A stretch of DNA of 32,274 nt, taken from IMG/VR virus record IMGVR_UViG_3300028790_000014, positions 1-32,274 of that record; one strand, given 5' to 3'. Positions 1-8,767 of the stretch are shown here, in pieces (position 1 is the stretch's first letter; each line of letters begins with the position of its first letter). The DNA comes from a virus. The notes beneath the pieces were generated by a model, which did no database searches, was not told the origin of the DNA, and saw only the letters and a list, made by a program, of their open reading frames with translations. Both the position numbers and the translations under genes were made by a program.

Positions 1-321
1 GACACCGGAGCCCAGCAATGGCTCTGACGTGGTGCCGCCCAGGAAGATCGGTTCTGCCGCCGTGGGGGCAAGCGATGCCGCCGCCTCCGCCGCCGTGGGC
101 ACGACCGCCGCCTCGACCGCTGGCGTAGCAAGCGCAAGGGTGGGCGCGATTGCCGCCTCGACAGCCGGGGCCGCTGCCGCCGCCGTGCCAGCCAGTGCCG
201 TGCCCGCGCCGATTACCTCCGGAGCCAGCGCCGCCGCCGCTGCTGCTGTGCCCCCTGCCGCCGCTGCACTCTCCGCCGCCGCAGCAAGCAGGGCAGCCTC
301 GCCAATGCCAGCGTCTGCCAT
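1..321 (-). CDS. Ala-rich internal virion protein, 3' end cut by window edge
   Basis: The reading frame starts at an ATG at 321-319, directly after the TAG of the upstream gene (322-324) with no gap, and stays open to base 1 (107 codons seen). The product begins MADAGIGEAALLAA and is dominated by Ala with Gly, Pro and Val, without charged clusters. Short Ala-rich proteins at this position, behind the tail and ejection genes of podoviruses, are usually internal virion or DNA-ejection proteins, so that is the inferred role. There is no catalytic motif. A plus-strand Ala-rich frame covers the same bases, but it has no gene-like junctions, whereas the minus frame fits the operon exactly. Confidence 0.65.
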   Translation of the reverse strand, partial: MADAGIGEAALLAAAAESAAAAGGTAAAAAALAPEVIGAGTALAGTAAAAAPAVEAAIAPTLALATPAVEAAVVPTAAEAAASLAPTAAEPIFLGGTTSEPLLGSGV

Positions 322-1464
322 CTATGCGTTCCCCGCGGCGTTGTTGTCGAGAAGACTGCCGACACCGCCGGCCAAACCGCCCAGCGCCGCCGTGCCGCCG
401 ATCGCCTGCCCCCACGGGTTCGAGTAGTAGGGATTCATCTCCTGCGCGAACCCAGAATTGCTGGTGCTGTAGGGGATGCCCGACACCGCACCCAACAGCG
501 TCTGCAACTGCTGATACGGGAAAGCCTGCTGCTGGGCGAACGCGCCCTGCTGCGCGTTGAGCAACTGCTGCTGATACTGCTGCTGCAACGTGCCCGCCTG
601 ATTAAGCGCGTTGCTCTGACCCAGCATCATGTTTTGCAGCGAGGTCAGGCTTTGCGGCAGGTTCTGCGCCGCCCCCAGGCCCTGGCTCAGGTTGGACGAC
701 ATGATGTCGGCGCCGAGCTTTTGATTCTGCCCGTAGCCGCCCTGCAACAGGTTGGCCAGCGCAGTATTGGACGTGAGGCCCTGCTGTCCCGCCTGCATCG
801 CCACATCGCGGCTGATGCCGGTGGCCTGGTTCCACTGGTTGTTGAGCAGGTCGCCCAGGTATTTCTCCGACCCCAGCGCCGCCTGTGATTGCGCGATGCC
901 CTCCTGCACGCCCTGCCTGCTGCCACCGAACGCACCGGCCTGATTCGCGCCCGCGCCGATCGTGTTGAGGTTGCTGCGCAGTTGCTGCTGCATCAGCTGG
1001 TTCGCCGGGTCGACGACCGACTGGGTGTAAGGCGACATCAGTTGCTGCGCGCCCGCCGCCACTCCCTGCGCGGTGGCCGGGCCCTGGCTCGTGTAGTTGC
1101 CAAGCAGGCCTTGCGACGGCCCGTAGACCTGCTGGTTGAACCCCTGCTGCAACTGGTCGGTGTTGCCCTGGATGCCGCCCGCCGTGATCGGTGCCGCCTG
1201 TCGGGCGAGAGCCGCCTGGGCTTCGATGCCATTGGACGCGAGGTCGCCCCCGAGGCCCTGCATGGCAACGGTCCGCTGGTAGGCCAACTGTTGCGCCGGA
1301 TCGATGCCGGCAACGGTCTGGCCGGTGTAGGGATTGTATCCCTGCTGGCTCAGCGCGTCGGCGCGTTGCACCGCACCCGCACTGGCCTGTTCAAGCCATG
1401 GCGGAATGTAGGCATTTGAGTTCTGCACGGTGGACGTGTTTTGGCCGCCACCACCACTGCTCAT
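322..1464 (-). CDS. DNA ejection / internal virion protein
   Basis: This 380-residue protein starts at MSSGGGGQN. The ATG at 1464-1462 overlaps the upstream stop in an ATGA junction and is preceded by AAGGA at a good distance; a longer in-frame start would run into the neighbour. The protein is rich in Gln, Ala, Asn and Gly, with long helical stretches full of QQQ and LLN and no Cys. It contains repeated Q-A-G-(A/T) segments around residues 100-300 and ends in a Gly/Ala-rich tail. This composition and location (after the nozzle gene, before an Ala-rich protein) match podovirus ejection proteins that leave the capsid with the DNA and form a channel across the envelope. No lysozyme motif is seen. 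The role is inferred from composition and synteny. Confidence 0.7.
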   Translation of the reverse strand: MSSGGGGQNTSTVQNSNAYIPPWLEQASAGAVQRADALSQQGYNPYTGQTVAGIDPAQQLAYQRTVAMQGLGGDLASNGIEAQAALARQAAPITAGGIQGNTDQLQQGFNQQVYGPSQGLLGNYTSQGPATAQGVAAGAQQLMSPYTQSVVDPANQLMQQQLRSNLNTIGAGANQAGAFGGSRQGVQEGIAQSQAALGSEKYLGDLLNNQWNQATGISRDVAMQAGQQGLTSNTALANLLQGGYGQNQKLGADIMSSNLSQGLGAAQNLPQSLTSLQNMMLGQSNALNQAGTLQQQYQQQLLNAQQGAFAQQQAFPYQQLQTLLGAVSGIPYSTSNSGFAQEMNPYYSNPWGQAIGGTAALGGLAGGVGSLLDNNAAGNA

Positions 1465-1832
1465 GGCGTCAAGTCCTTCTGAAACTTTATGCCGCGCGGT
1501 ATCCACCCGGCGCCGAGTGGCATCGTCTTGGTAACATGCAGCCACCCCATACGCCCGGTGGCTGTCGCTGTGCTGCACCCCTCACTGACCGCCCACGCAT
1601 TGATATCAGGCTGCAGTTCAGCGCTTTCCTTCAGCGTGCCTGCGACGATCCAATAGTTGCAGACGCGTCGGCGCGGGAACGCCAGAACCTCGGTGACCAC
1701 GACAGTGTCGCCGTGGGTCCAGCATACCGCCTTCTGCTGGCCGATGCGGTCCAGCACGTCGGCAACGTTGTGCGTATTTCCGGCGTAGGCCAGAGCCTTC
1801 TCGAAACGCCGTACCTTCTCTTCGTTGGTCAC
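1461..1832 (-). CDS. GNAT-like phage protein (internal virion type)
   Basis: The gene encodes 123 residues from a GTG start that overlaps the upstream TGA (GTGA). The sequence reads VADVLDRIGQQKAVCWTHGD, then TVVVTEVLAFPRRRVCNYWIVAG, then a helix and a terminal segment ending in GIKFQKDL. This pattern of a short N-terminal helix, an acidic/aromatic strand pair and a final G-x-K-x-x-K-x-L strand is typical of the small acetyltransferase-like proteins of podoviruses, found beside ejection proteins. Whether it is enzymatically active cannot be told: a clear acetyl-CoA pyrophosphate loop (Q/RxxGxG/A) is not visible. It lies between the nozzle and ejection genes and is translationally coupled to both neighbours. 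Confidence 0.6.
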   Translation of the reverse strand: MTNEEKVRRFEKALAYAGNTHNVADVLDRIGQQKAVCWTHGDTVVVTEVLAFPRRRVCNYWIVAGTLKESAELQPDINAWAVSEGCSTATATGRMGWLHVTKTMPLGAGWIPRGIKFQKDLTP

Positions 1833-2053
1833 GGAGCCGCCTCTGTGACAATCGTCCCGGCATCAGTGATCGACACGCGCCACGACGTGCCGTCAGGCGA
1901 GATCAGCCCAACGAAATGGTACGCAGGACCCGCCAATCCGGCGTTGGCCTTGCGGTTGATTTCGGCGGCGATGATGGCCAGCCGCTCGTCGATGCTGCCG
2001 GCAGTCGGTGCCTGGAATGGAGCCGGTGGACGGCTGATCGGGCGAACTGTCAT
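1829..2053 (-). CDS. Small phage tail-region protein
   Basis: This protein of 74 residues starts at an ATG 2 nt after the TAG of the nozzle gene and is preceded by GGAGG at 8 nt. The N-terminal half is helical (DERLAIIAAEINRKAN). The C-terminal part, YHFVGLISPDGTSWRVSITDAG, looks like a small beta unit also common in minor tail proteins. No function can be assigned. It overlaps the following gene by 4 nt, so it belongs to the same late transcript. Confidence 0.65.
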   Translation of the reverse strand: MTVRPISRPPAPFQAPTAGSIDERLAIIAAEINRKANAGLAGPAYHFVGLISPDGTSWRVSITDAGTIVTEAAP

Positions 2054-2055
2054 CG

Positions 2056-3594
2056 CTACCGCCTCCCGCCTTTCCTGATGCTGAGCCGCGGGCGACCAAT
2101 AGCAAACGGCTCGTCGGCGAGCGCCTCAACGCGCATGCGGATGTGTCGACCACTAAACCGGACATCCATTAACCCATCATGAACCACAGTATAGAGTCCC
2201 GTGTCGTGCTCAGGACCGTTTGGCTGCTCACGGGTCAGGAATCGAACGCCAAGGCCGCTGGGCGTCACATCATCCATAACCACTTGTCTGACGTGAAAAC
2301 GGTGATCTCCTTCTGCGAGCACGATGTTGCCAGACTCAGCGTAAACTGCACCTGTCGGGGCGCGTGGTAGACCGTCATCCAGGTAGCTGTATTCATGCAA
2401 AAACAACGCCCCAGCCGTAGGGGTTATGGGGCCGGCAAGGATCGGGTTGTCCATCACCCCGGTGCCGTCAGCCGCCGTGCGTTCCCGCACCCCGATCGTC
2501 CAGGGCCGGTTTGCGTCGGCATAGTTCACCGCGATGTAGCGGTTGCACTCGTTCGAGCCCTCGTCCGGCCAATCCCACCATAGTTCCGAGAATGCCGGGT
2601 TGGGACTACCAAAGACGCGCCCCACCATCTGCCGGTTCACGAGGCTAAAGAACCAGTCATCGACGTCACACTTCAGGGGCTGCACGGCGCCGGAATAGCC
2701 CCAGAAGGTCTGCAGGCCAGGCCATGCGACATTGGCGCCAATCCGCACCACAGAGCGCGGCGAGATCGGCCCGCAGCCAGATGCTATCTCGACAATTCCG
2801 TACGCGTAGGGCGGCCCCACGTAGGTCATCTTGTGAACGTCGTTGCCGGTGAACAGCAGGATGCTGTCGGCGATCTTAATCGCGGTCATGGCGTAGCTCT
2901 GCGTCGCGAGCAGCTTGTCGCCCGCCATGTTGACCGCGGTTGGCGCCCAGACCGTGTAGTCCTCCTGGTCGCTCCAGGCGATGCGCCTGGGGTCGCCGCC
3001 GGCCCCGTAAAGCACCACGTGGCGCTGGTCGGTGACGATCACGCCCCTGTTCTGATCCGGCGCATTAGGCACGAGCGTCGCGCGCGTGAGGGGCGTGCTG
3101 GGTGACCACTCAAATAGGTGGCCGTCCTGGGTTGGCACGACCAGCAGGCGCTCGCCGAACGTATCCATGCTCCAGCGATCGCCCATCGTGGCCGATATGT
3201 CCTGCGGGCCGACATCGTCCGGGTCGCGTGCGGTGCCGTAGGCATCCTCGCCGTAATCGCCCAACCCGTAGCCGTTCAGCGCGCCCGGCGGATCGAGCGG
3301 CCCGACACCGGCAGGGGTGAGGATGTATATCTGATCGGTATCAAACCGGAACGCATAAAGGCCGGTGTCGCCGCCGAACGCTGCCCACCTGACGCCGGCA
3401 TTGTCGTGCCACGTCAGCAGGTCGCGTATCGGCCCCTCGATGCCGGTGCCGATGATATTCACGTTGCCGCCGATCGGCTGGATCTGCCCGCCGCGAAACC
3501 GGATGTTGTTGCAGTCCCACCAGCGCCCGACAGTGGCTTCCGGCGTCGCATTCCTGACGACGCCCGGCGGCGGGGCCTGGGTGAGGCGTGGCAC
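2056..3594 (-). CDS. Tail nozzle / stabilisation protein (gp10-like)
   Basis: The gene encodes 512 residues from a GTG start that overlaps the TAG of the collar gene, with GAGAGG upstream. The opening (PRLTQAPPPGVVRNATPEATVGRWWDCNNIRFRGG) is the characteristic start of podovirus tail-hub or nozzle proteins related to P22 gp10-type stabilisation proteins. What follows is repetitive beta structure with W-x-x-x-G-D, GERLLVVPTQDGHLFEWSPS and RRIAWSDQEDYTVWAP segments, as in a beta-propeller. The role is to close the portal channel under the adaptor and anchor the fibres. Its position between the fibre genes and the ejection genes agrees. The family is well recognised from motifs; the exact Pfam family is not checked. 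Confidence 0.75.
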   Translation of the reverse strand: MPRLTQAPPPGVVRNATPEATVGRWWDCNNIRFRGGQIQPIGGNVNIIGTGIEGPIRDLLTWHDNAGVRWAAFGGDTGLYAFRFDTDQIYILTPAGVGPLDPPGALNGYGLGDYGEDAYGTARDPDDVGPQDISATMGDRWSMDTFGERLLVVPTQDGHLFEWSPSTPLTRATLVPNAPDQNRGVIVTDQRHVVLYGAGGDPRRIAWSDQEDYTVWAPTAVNMAGDKLLATQSYAMTAIKIADSILLFTGNDVHKMTYVGPPYAYGIVEIASGCGPISPRSVVRIGANVAWPGLQTFWGYSGAVQPLKCDVDDWFFSLVNRQMVGRVFGSPNPAFSELWWDWPDEGSNECNRYIAVNYADANRPWTIGVRERTAADGTGVMDNPILAGPITPTAGALFLHEYSYLDDGLPRAPTGAVYAESGNIVLAEGDHRFHVRQVVMDDVTPSGLGVRFLTREQPNGPEHDTGLYTVVHDGLMDVRFSGRHIRMRVEALADEPFAIGRPRLSIRKGGRR

Positions 3595-4592
3595 TAGTGG
3601 GTGCCTCTCATGGGTGCCGACATCAGCCGGCGCACCAGCGGCACTGCAGTGGTCGTGGCGGCTGCGGCAGCCTGGCCACCGGCATAGATGATCTTGGTGA
3701 CGACCGCGAGCGGCTGCCGGATGTCCAGCCCCTGATTGCCGCCACCCAGCGCGACAGTGTGCGTGTGGTTGCCATCGGCACCGATGGCGTGCGCGTGGTC
3801 GCCGATCGTAGTGGTGGTATGCGCGTGTCCGCCATCCGTGGCGATGCTGTGCGTGTGAGCCGACGCTATGTCGGTGATAATCGCGTGCGTGTGCGCGCCA
3901 TTGACGCTGGTGGTGTATGACGCGCCGCCGAATATGTCCGACACCACACCGATACTACCGCCCGCCGCGCCTGTGCCGAGGTTCCACAGGCCGACCGTGT
4001 GGTTGTGGTTACCCTGCAGATCAGTCCCGCCGCCGTGCTGGTGGCTGCCGCCTGCACCCGTAGCGCCGCCACCGTGCCAGTGGACGCCCTGCGTGTCGGT
4101 GATGTGGTTATGCGTGCCGCCCGCCGCGGTGGCGCCCGCATGGCTATGGCTTCCGGCGCTTGTCGCCGTCAGATTGATCGACGGCAGGTTGGCCTGCACG
4201 ACCTGGCGCAACTGCACGCCAAGGCGCGAGGAAAAGATATAATTGCCGGGCGTGCCGTTCTCGTCCGTGAGGGCCCCGGCACCGACCGACACGCGCCCGC
4301 CGAAATTGGGCAGGTTGAACGTGGTCGAGCCGTCGCCCGGCCCCCAGTAGGTGGCCAGAACCTGGAACAGCTCGCTGTACGTGGTTCTGGATACGGCGCG
4401 CCCGTCCGCGATCAGCCAGCCGGGCGGTGGGGTTGGCCCGGCATAGTCGAGCAGCGAGCCGAGCGGCATGGACATGGATACGAACTCGTCCAACACACTG
4501 AAATTGCTGGACAATTTAGCGCCCCACGAGTCGCGCGAGGCTCCCACCTCCGGCAAGACCAATTGCAGGTTCTCGGTGTAGGTATCAGGCAT
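3594..4592 (-). CDS. Tail collar domain fibre with His-rich repeats
   Basis: This 332-residue protein has an N-terminal region ([21 protein letters not shown]) typical of fibres that attach to a podovirus tail. A phage tail-collar domain follows at about residues 43-100 ([23 protein letters not shown], with [11 protein letters not shown]). Residues of roughly 145-285 are repeats built on HSHAG, HNHIT, HWHGG, HQHGG, HNHTV, HTHAI and HAHTT. In T4 gp12-like fibres such HxH ladders coordinate metal along the trimer axis, so a metal-stabilised trimeric knot is likely here too (inference). The start lies inside the 3' end of the double-HNH gene (8-nt overlap) with AAAGGG upstream. It is a probable receptor-binding or secondary fibre. 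Confidence 0.85.
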   Translation of the reverse strand: MPDTYTENLQLVLPEVGASRDSWGAKLSSNFSVLDEFVSMSMPLGSLLDYAGPTPPPGWLIADGRAVSRTTYSELFQVLATYWGPGDGSTTFNLPNFGGRVSVGAGALTDENGTPGNYIFSSRLGVQLRQVVQANLPSINLTATSAGSHSHAGATAAGGTHNHITDTQGVHWHGGGATGAGGSHQHGGGTDLQGNHNHTVGLWNLGTGAAGGSIGVVSDIFGGASYTTSVNGAHTHAIITDIASAHTHSIATDGGHAHTTTTIGDHAHAIGADGNHTHTVALGGGNQGLDIRQPLAVVTKIIYAGGQAAAAATTTAVPLVRRLMSAPMRGTH

Positions 4593-5256
4593 TGCGGCTT
4601 ACCCTTTCTGCCTGCTGACGCGCTTTGATCTTGGCATTGCTATCCAGCGTGCATTGCTTGCACGACCGACTGATCCCGCCCGCCCTATGCTGCAGATATG
4701 TGTTCTCTGGCGTGTATGCGTGACCGCGCCGACAGTGCGTCTTGTTGAGTTGTCCGTTTCGCCCCTTCCGATCGCGATCCAGATTGTTCTCAGCCTGCGT
4801 GCCGGCGAACAGATGATCAGGGTTCACACACAGCCGGTTGTCGCAGTGATGACAGACGACAAGCCCCGCCGGCACTGGGCCATTAGTTGCCTCCCACGCC
4901 ACCCGGTGGGCCTGCCGGTGCCTATCGGCCACAACATACTTGCCGTAGCCGCGACCGTCGATCATGCCTTCCCACAGCCAGCATCCGCTCATCGGCTCGG
5001 GGATGGCGTGGTCCTGCCAGTTGTCGCTGGTCGTCCTCTTCAGCCGCGAGAACAGATGATCAGCACTGACACAGAATCGATTGTCACACTGTGGGCTGAT
5101 AATCATACCGTCAGGCAGTGGCCCATTCGTCGCTTCCCACACGAGATGCCGCACCTGGGCATTGCCGAGACGGGGATAGCCACGCGTGACAGAACCCTCC
5201 CACAGCAGGCACCCGCTGTTAGGTTCTGGGATAGTGAGAGACTGCCAATCAGGCAT
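4585..5256 (-). CDS. HNH endonuclease with two tandem HNH units
   Basis: The product has 223 residues from the ATG at 5256; a TTG two codons upstream is an alternative. Two related HNH_3-type units follow each other. Unit 1 spans about residues 1-75, with [28 protein letters not shown] and [17 protein letters not shown]. Unit 2 spans about 80-150, with [28 protein letters not shown] and [16 protein letters not shown]. Unit 1 has lost the first His pair of the active site (PQ for HH), while unit 2 looks intact. A C-terminal zinc-knuckle-like part (HCRRGH and CKQC) follows. It is a free-standing homing-type endonuclease sitting as a coupled cistron between two tail genes. Nuclease activity of unit 2 is inferred. 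Confidence 0.88.
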   Translation of the reverse strand: MPDWQSLTIPEPNSGCLLWEGSVTRGYPRLGNAQVRHLVWEATNGPLPDGMIISPQCDNRFCVSADHLFSRLKRTTSDNWQDHAIPEPMSGCWLWEGMIDGRGYGKYVVADRHRQAHRVAWEATNGPVPAGLVVCHHCDNRLCVNPDHLFAGTQAENNLDRDRKGRNGQLNKTHCRRGHAYTPENTYLQHRAGGISRSCKQCTLDSNAKIKARQQAERVSRNA

Positions 5257-5258
5257 GA

Positions 5259-5543
5259 TCAAGTGTCCGCTGTATCATCATTCGTCTTCACATAATTCCC
5301 ATCCCCAGCGACCGGCAGGCGGAAGCGAAAGCCATTCGGGCCGAGTCCGGTCCAGCCATACTTGGTGCCGACGCGTCGGCGCCAGTCGCGGTGATCGCCA
5401 AACCCAGGCGCGGGGGCGGCGCGCGGGAGCACGGTGACGCCGCTGACCTTGTTCTCGGCCACGTAGACCGTCCCGCCGTCGCACGCCTTCCAGTCCGGGT
5501 TGCCGGTGGATGATGCACGGATTGTCCCAGCGAGTACTGGCAT
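5259..5543 (-). CDS. Small tail-region protein
   Basis: The gene encodes 94 residues and starts at an ATG with a strong GAGGAG ribosome site 6 nt upstream. The sequence ([42 protein letters not shown], ending [17 protein letters not shown]) resembles small beta-rich proteins found among phage fibre genes, possibly a chaperone or a small decoration piece. No motif fixes the function. Its stop lies just upstream of the HNH gene start (5256), and the TGA would overlap the alternative TTG start. Confidence 0.6.
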   Translation of the reverse strand: MPVLAGTIRASSTGNPDWKACDGGTVYVAENKVSGVTVLPRAAPAPGFGDHRDWRRRVGTKYGWTGLGPNGFRFRLPVAGDGNYVKTNDDTADT

Positions 5544-5553
5544 GACTGTCTCC

Positions 5554-6795
5554 TCAGTGGATCATGGTGACCATAGGCCCGCCAGCCGCCGGGACCACCA
5601 CGGCGACGGACGCCCAATGCTCCAGCATCACCTGTGTGACGACGGCCTGGAGGTTGCCGGACGCGACGCTGGCCCAGTGCTCGGCCACAACCTGGGTGAC
5701 CTGGGCCTGCGGACTGGTGGTCAGCCAATGCTCGGCGACGGCCTGCGATGCGAGTGCGTTGGTGGGAACAGATGCGCCTGCGGTGAAGCCGGATGTGTAG
5801 CCGCTTGGCACTGCACCGACGAACGCGGTGTCACCGAAGTTGGCTGTGATCTGATCGGATGTCGCCTGCAATCCTGCAAACGGGAACGCCTGAAGTGCCG
5901 CGCCGAAGTTGAATATGGCGACACCGCCAACACCCGTTGCCGGATTGTATGTCGCGTTATTGTTCCAGTTTCCTGCTGCGCCAATGCGAAACCAGATCAA
6001 GCGCGCAGTGCAATCGAGCGCAATGCACACGACATTGCCATTGGCCAGGGATGTGCCGAACGTGAAGGCGTTCACGCCGTTGGCCCACACCTGTCCCGAT
6101 GTCTTATTGATCTGGCAAGCATTGAGATCAGAAAGCGCACCTGCTGATGTCATCAGGCTGGTTGCAATGCCGAGGGACGTATTCGCGCCTGCTATCACAT
6201 TGCAGGTGTATTCAAAGTAGAACTTGCCCGCGACCTGACAGTCTGCTGCGCGCACGATCCCACGCGATACTGACGTGGACGTGGCAATCAGATTGCTGCC
6301 AGTCAGCGTGATGTTGGCGGTCTTATCGCTTGGGTTCCACGTTGTGTTGGCTACCCCAGAGTCAATGCTGAACTCGATTTCATACAGATAAGGGCTGGTG
6401 CTTGCCGTGCCCGTGGTCTGCAGCATTCGATAGTAGCGATAGGCCGTGGCGTTGCCGGATAGCGTGGTGATGGTCTGCGTCGCGGCCGTGCCAAGCGTGA
6501 ACGTGCTACCGATATTTGTCCACGCCGAGTTGTCAGGCGAACCCTGCCACTGCCAGTCGCCATGAGCGGCGATGGCACTCTGATACCACTTGGCTTCAGT
6601 GATCAGACGCGGCGCGGCGAAGGTGAACTTCACCTCGACACCGGAGTTACCGCTGTTGAACCACATTGAGGTGACCGCTGCCGTCACGCCGTCGACTAGC
6701 AGCGAAACAGCGCCGGTGAAGTTACCGGTTGTGGTGACGGTGATGATGCCGGCGCGGTTACCTGATCCGCCGGGGTTTGAGTAGGACTGAGCCAT
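5554..6795 (-). CDS. Tail protein with discoidin-like and SPRY-like domains
   Basis: This is a 413-residue protein. Residues of about 55-145 (VKFTFAAPRLITEAKWYQS to YRYYRMLQTTGTASTSPYLYEIEF) look like an F5/8 type C (discoidin-like) carbohydrate-binding fold. Residues of about 150-330 (GKFYFEYTCNVIAG, GQVWANGVNAFTFG, GVGGVAIFNFG, ITANFGDTAFVGAVPSGYTSGF) have the pattern of a SPRY domain as found in phage fibres. The C-terminus carries three copies of a VTQVVAEHW(A)SVA-like repeat. The protein probably binds surface glycan or decorates a fibre. It follows a ConA-like tail protein by 1 nt and is preceded by only a weak ribosome site, so coupling to the upstream gene is likely. Confidence 0.7.
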   Translation of the reverse strand: MAQSYSNPGGSGNRAGIITVTTTGNFTGAVSLLVDGVTAAVTSMWFNSGNSGVEVKFTFAAPRLITEAKWYQSAIAAHGDWQWQGSPDNSAWTNIGSTFTLGTAATQTITTLSGNATAYRYYRMLQTTGTASTSPYLYEIEFSIDSGVANTTWNPSDKTANITLTGSNLIATSTSVSRGIVRAADCQVAGKFYFEYTCNVIAGANTSLGIATSLMTSAGALSDLNACQINKTSGQVWANGVNAFTFGTSLANGNVVCIALDCTARLIWFRIGAAGNWNNNATYNPATGVGGVAIFNFGAALQAFPFAGLQATSDQITANFGDTAFVGAVPSGYTSGFTAGASVPTNALASQAVAEHWLTTSPQAQVTQVVAEHWASVASGNLQAVVTQVMLEHWASVAVVVPAAGGPMVTMIH

Positions 6796-6796
6796 G

Positions 6797-8272
6797 CTAG
6801 GCGGTCACTGTCGGGCCAATGGAACAGACGTTGACTGCCGCAGCAGTCCATGCAGCACCAGTTGCCGGATCGGTCGTGTCATGTCGCCACGCCCACTGCC
6901 AGTTGCTCGGTGTGAGCACAACGGTCGGTGACGCCACCGTGGATGCACCGCTCTTCAGTTGCACCGCCATCGTGCGCGTGCCGGCGTCGCTCTTGATCGC
7001 GTAGGCGCGCGTGGTGACGGCGAAGGTGGTGAGCGGTGTGCTCGCGATGCTGTTGATGCCGTAGAAGTCCGCATGTCCTGGCACGCTGTCATAGACGTAT
7101 GTGGCAGTTCCGTCTTGCTGTGCTTCAGCGACCAGAGCCGCATTCGTCGGTGAGATTATCAGGGAGCAGATTGTCGCCTGGGTGCTGGTGGCAACTGGCG
7201 ACGCGAAAGGGAAACTGGCGTAAGAGGTTGTGCTCTGCATACCAGCGGCTGCGCTCGCTATGCTCCATGTGCCAGATGTCGTGTCACTGACAAAACCGAT
7301 CCAGTATTGCACGCCCATGACTACTGCTACTGGCGTGCTGAATGTCAGCGTATTGGCACCAGTGGCAGGGTTCACCACCACGGTAGCGGACCCCAACACA
7401 GCAGTTGGCGCGGTGCCGGATGATGCGAAGATGGAGCATTTCAGGTTGCCAGTGTATCCAGCAACCAGTGACACCGTGGCGGCACCGATCATGCCATCAC
7501 GGCTTGCAGTGAATGGTGTGTAGCGAGCATTCCCAGCCGTCACCGTCGCTGTGGTGAAAGACGCATATGGCGTCATCACAACTGTCGTAGGCGCTCGCGA
7601 GAACTGCACGCTCGCATCGCTCGCAGGATACCGCGTGATGCATTTCATATCGCCAAGCCACGGCACACTGGATGCGTCGCTGCGCCAGTAGAGGTCGTCC
7701 AGGTTCTGCGTTGACACTGCTATCTGCTGTGCGATCTGCAATTTGTTCGCATATGCGTTGGCAGAGGCTTGCGTATCCAACGTAAGCGATGACGTGAAAT
7801 CTTCGGTCGTGTTGCCGTTCTTGCGGACCTTCATCCATCCAGCGGTGTTGCTGATGACGACCTCAATCTCGAACGAATACCACGTATTCACCACTGGAAA
7901 CGCGCCGGTATATGTCGCCAGCACGGTCCCGTTTGCGGCACCAGCCGTCAATAAGATCGCCCCATCGGAGCGGAACACAATCGAGCATTGCGCGGTGGCT
8001 CCATCGAGTAGCTGTAAATACAAGCCGAGGCTCGAACCGCTGATAGCAAACGTCTGGCGGAACGCCACATTGATATGATGCACCGCGTCATTGACGCTGC
8101 TTGTCTTAGCCAAAGTCTGACTGGCGGTGCCGTTCCATGAAAACGCCTGACTGCCAGCGAACCGCCCCGCCACGAGATTGAGTGAGCTTGCGACAGTGGT
8201 ATCCCAATAGCCGGTTGTGGCATCGGCGCCGGTCGCGTAGCAATCGAACCCATCCGACCATACGAACGCCAT
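6797..8272 (-). CDS. Tail protein with LamG/ConA-like lectin fold
   Basis: The gene encodes 491 residues with an ATG preceded by GGAG at 7 nt. The N-terminus (MAFVWSDGFDCYATGADATTGYWDT) and the segment about residues 45-190 (HHINVAFRQTFAI, CSIVFRSDGAILLTAG, WYSFEIEVVISNTAGWMKVRKNG, LDDLYWRSD) match concanavalin-like jelly-roll modules found in phage tail proteins. A central beta region of about 230-370 is rich in Thr, Val and Ala, and a third beta region closes the protein. The likely role is glycan recognition or a structural part of the tail fibre set. There is no enzymatic motif. Confidence 0.7.
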   Translation of the reverse strand: MAFVWSDGFDCYATGADATTGYWDTTVASSLNLVAGRFAGSQAFSWNGTASQTLAKTSSVNDAVHHINVAFRQTFAISGSSLGLYLQLLDGATAQCSIVFRSDGAILLTAGAANGTVLATYTGAFPVVNTWYSFEIEVVISNTAGWMKVRKNGNTTEDFTSSLTLDTQASANAYANKLQIAQQIAVSTQNLDDLYWRSDASSVPWLGDMKCITRYPASDASVQFSRAPTTVVMTPYASFTTATVTAGNARYTPFTASRDGMIGAATVSLVAGYTGNLKCSIFASSGTAPTAVLGSATVVVNPATGANTLTFSTPVAVVMGVQYWIGFVSDTTSGTWSIASAAAGMQSTTSYASFPFASPVATSTQATICSLIISPTNAALVAEAQQDGTATYVYDSVPGHADFYGINSIASTPLTTFAVTTRAYAIKSDAGTRTMAVQLKSGASTVASPTVVLTPSNWQWAWRHDTTDPATGAAWTAAAVNVCSIGPTVTA

Positions 8273-8275
8273 CGT

Positions 8276-8767
8276 CTAACTCCACGTCACAGCAAGCGAC
8301 AGCAGCGCATCGGTCGGGCTGCCGGTGCTGCCGGTGATGACCACCGTGACCCGCGCGTGCTCGGGGAAGGTATTCGCGGCGGTCGCGTTCAGTGTCGTTG
8401 GCGTGGCGCTGTTGACGGTGACAGCACCGAGGCCAGTGACGCTGACTCCGTTGATCTGGATGTTGACGGTGAACGAACCGTTGCCGGTGAAGTGTGTCAG
8501 GCTGTTGACCGTGCCGGCGTAGGGCGTATCGAAGCACAGCCACACGGTGTCGTCGGATACCACCGCCGCATTTTGCCACTGCGCCTGAAGACGGGCCTTG
8601 TCGCGCGGCGTGGGTGCCGAGTCGGCTTTGTCCGAGACGCTCTTGATCAGCGCGTCGATTGTGCTGATGTCAAAATTTATATGGTCACCCCAGACGTCGT
8701 CATCCTCACCAGGGACTGGCAGATAGAGGTCGTAATTCGGGGTCTTAGTATAATCGCTGCCACTCAT
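8276..8767 (-). CDS. Tail fibre-associated protein
   Basis: The product has 163 residues. The first 45 (TPNYDLYLPVPGEDDDVWGDHINFDISTIDALI) are the phage motif that also starts many fibres and collar proteins: a Pro/Tyr segment, then W-G-D-x-x-N and a helix. The rest is a small beta domain (VWLCFDTPYAGTVNSLTHFTGNG and ITGSTGSPTDALLSLAVTWS). It is likely a tail-fibre attachment or small fibre protein. It overlaps the upstream HNH gene by 4 nt and sits 3 nt from the next gene. Confidence 0.7.
   Translation of the reverse strand: MSGSDYTKTPNYDLYLPVPGEDDDVWGDHINFDISTIDALIKSVSDKADSAPTPRDKARLQAQWQNAAVVSDDTVWLCFDTPYAGTVNSLTHFTGNGSFTVNIQINGVSVTGLGAVTVNSATPTTLNATAANTFPEHARVTVVITGSTGSPTDALLSLAVTWS

Noticed and set aside
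29-427. Ala-rich reading frame on the plus strand at the left end
   Set aside because: It is the mirror frame of an Ala-rich minus-strand gene that abuts its neighbour's stop exactly; the plus frame has no ribosome site or operon context.
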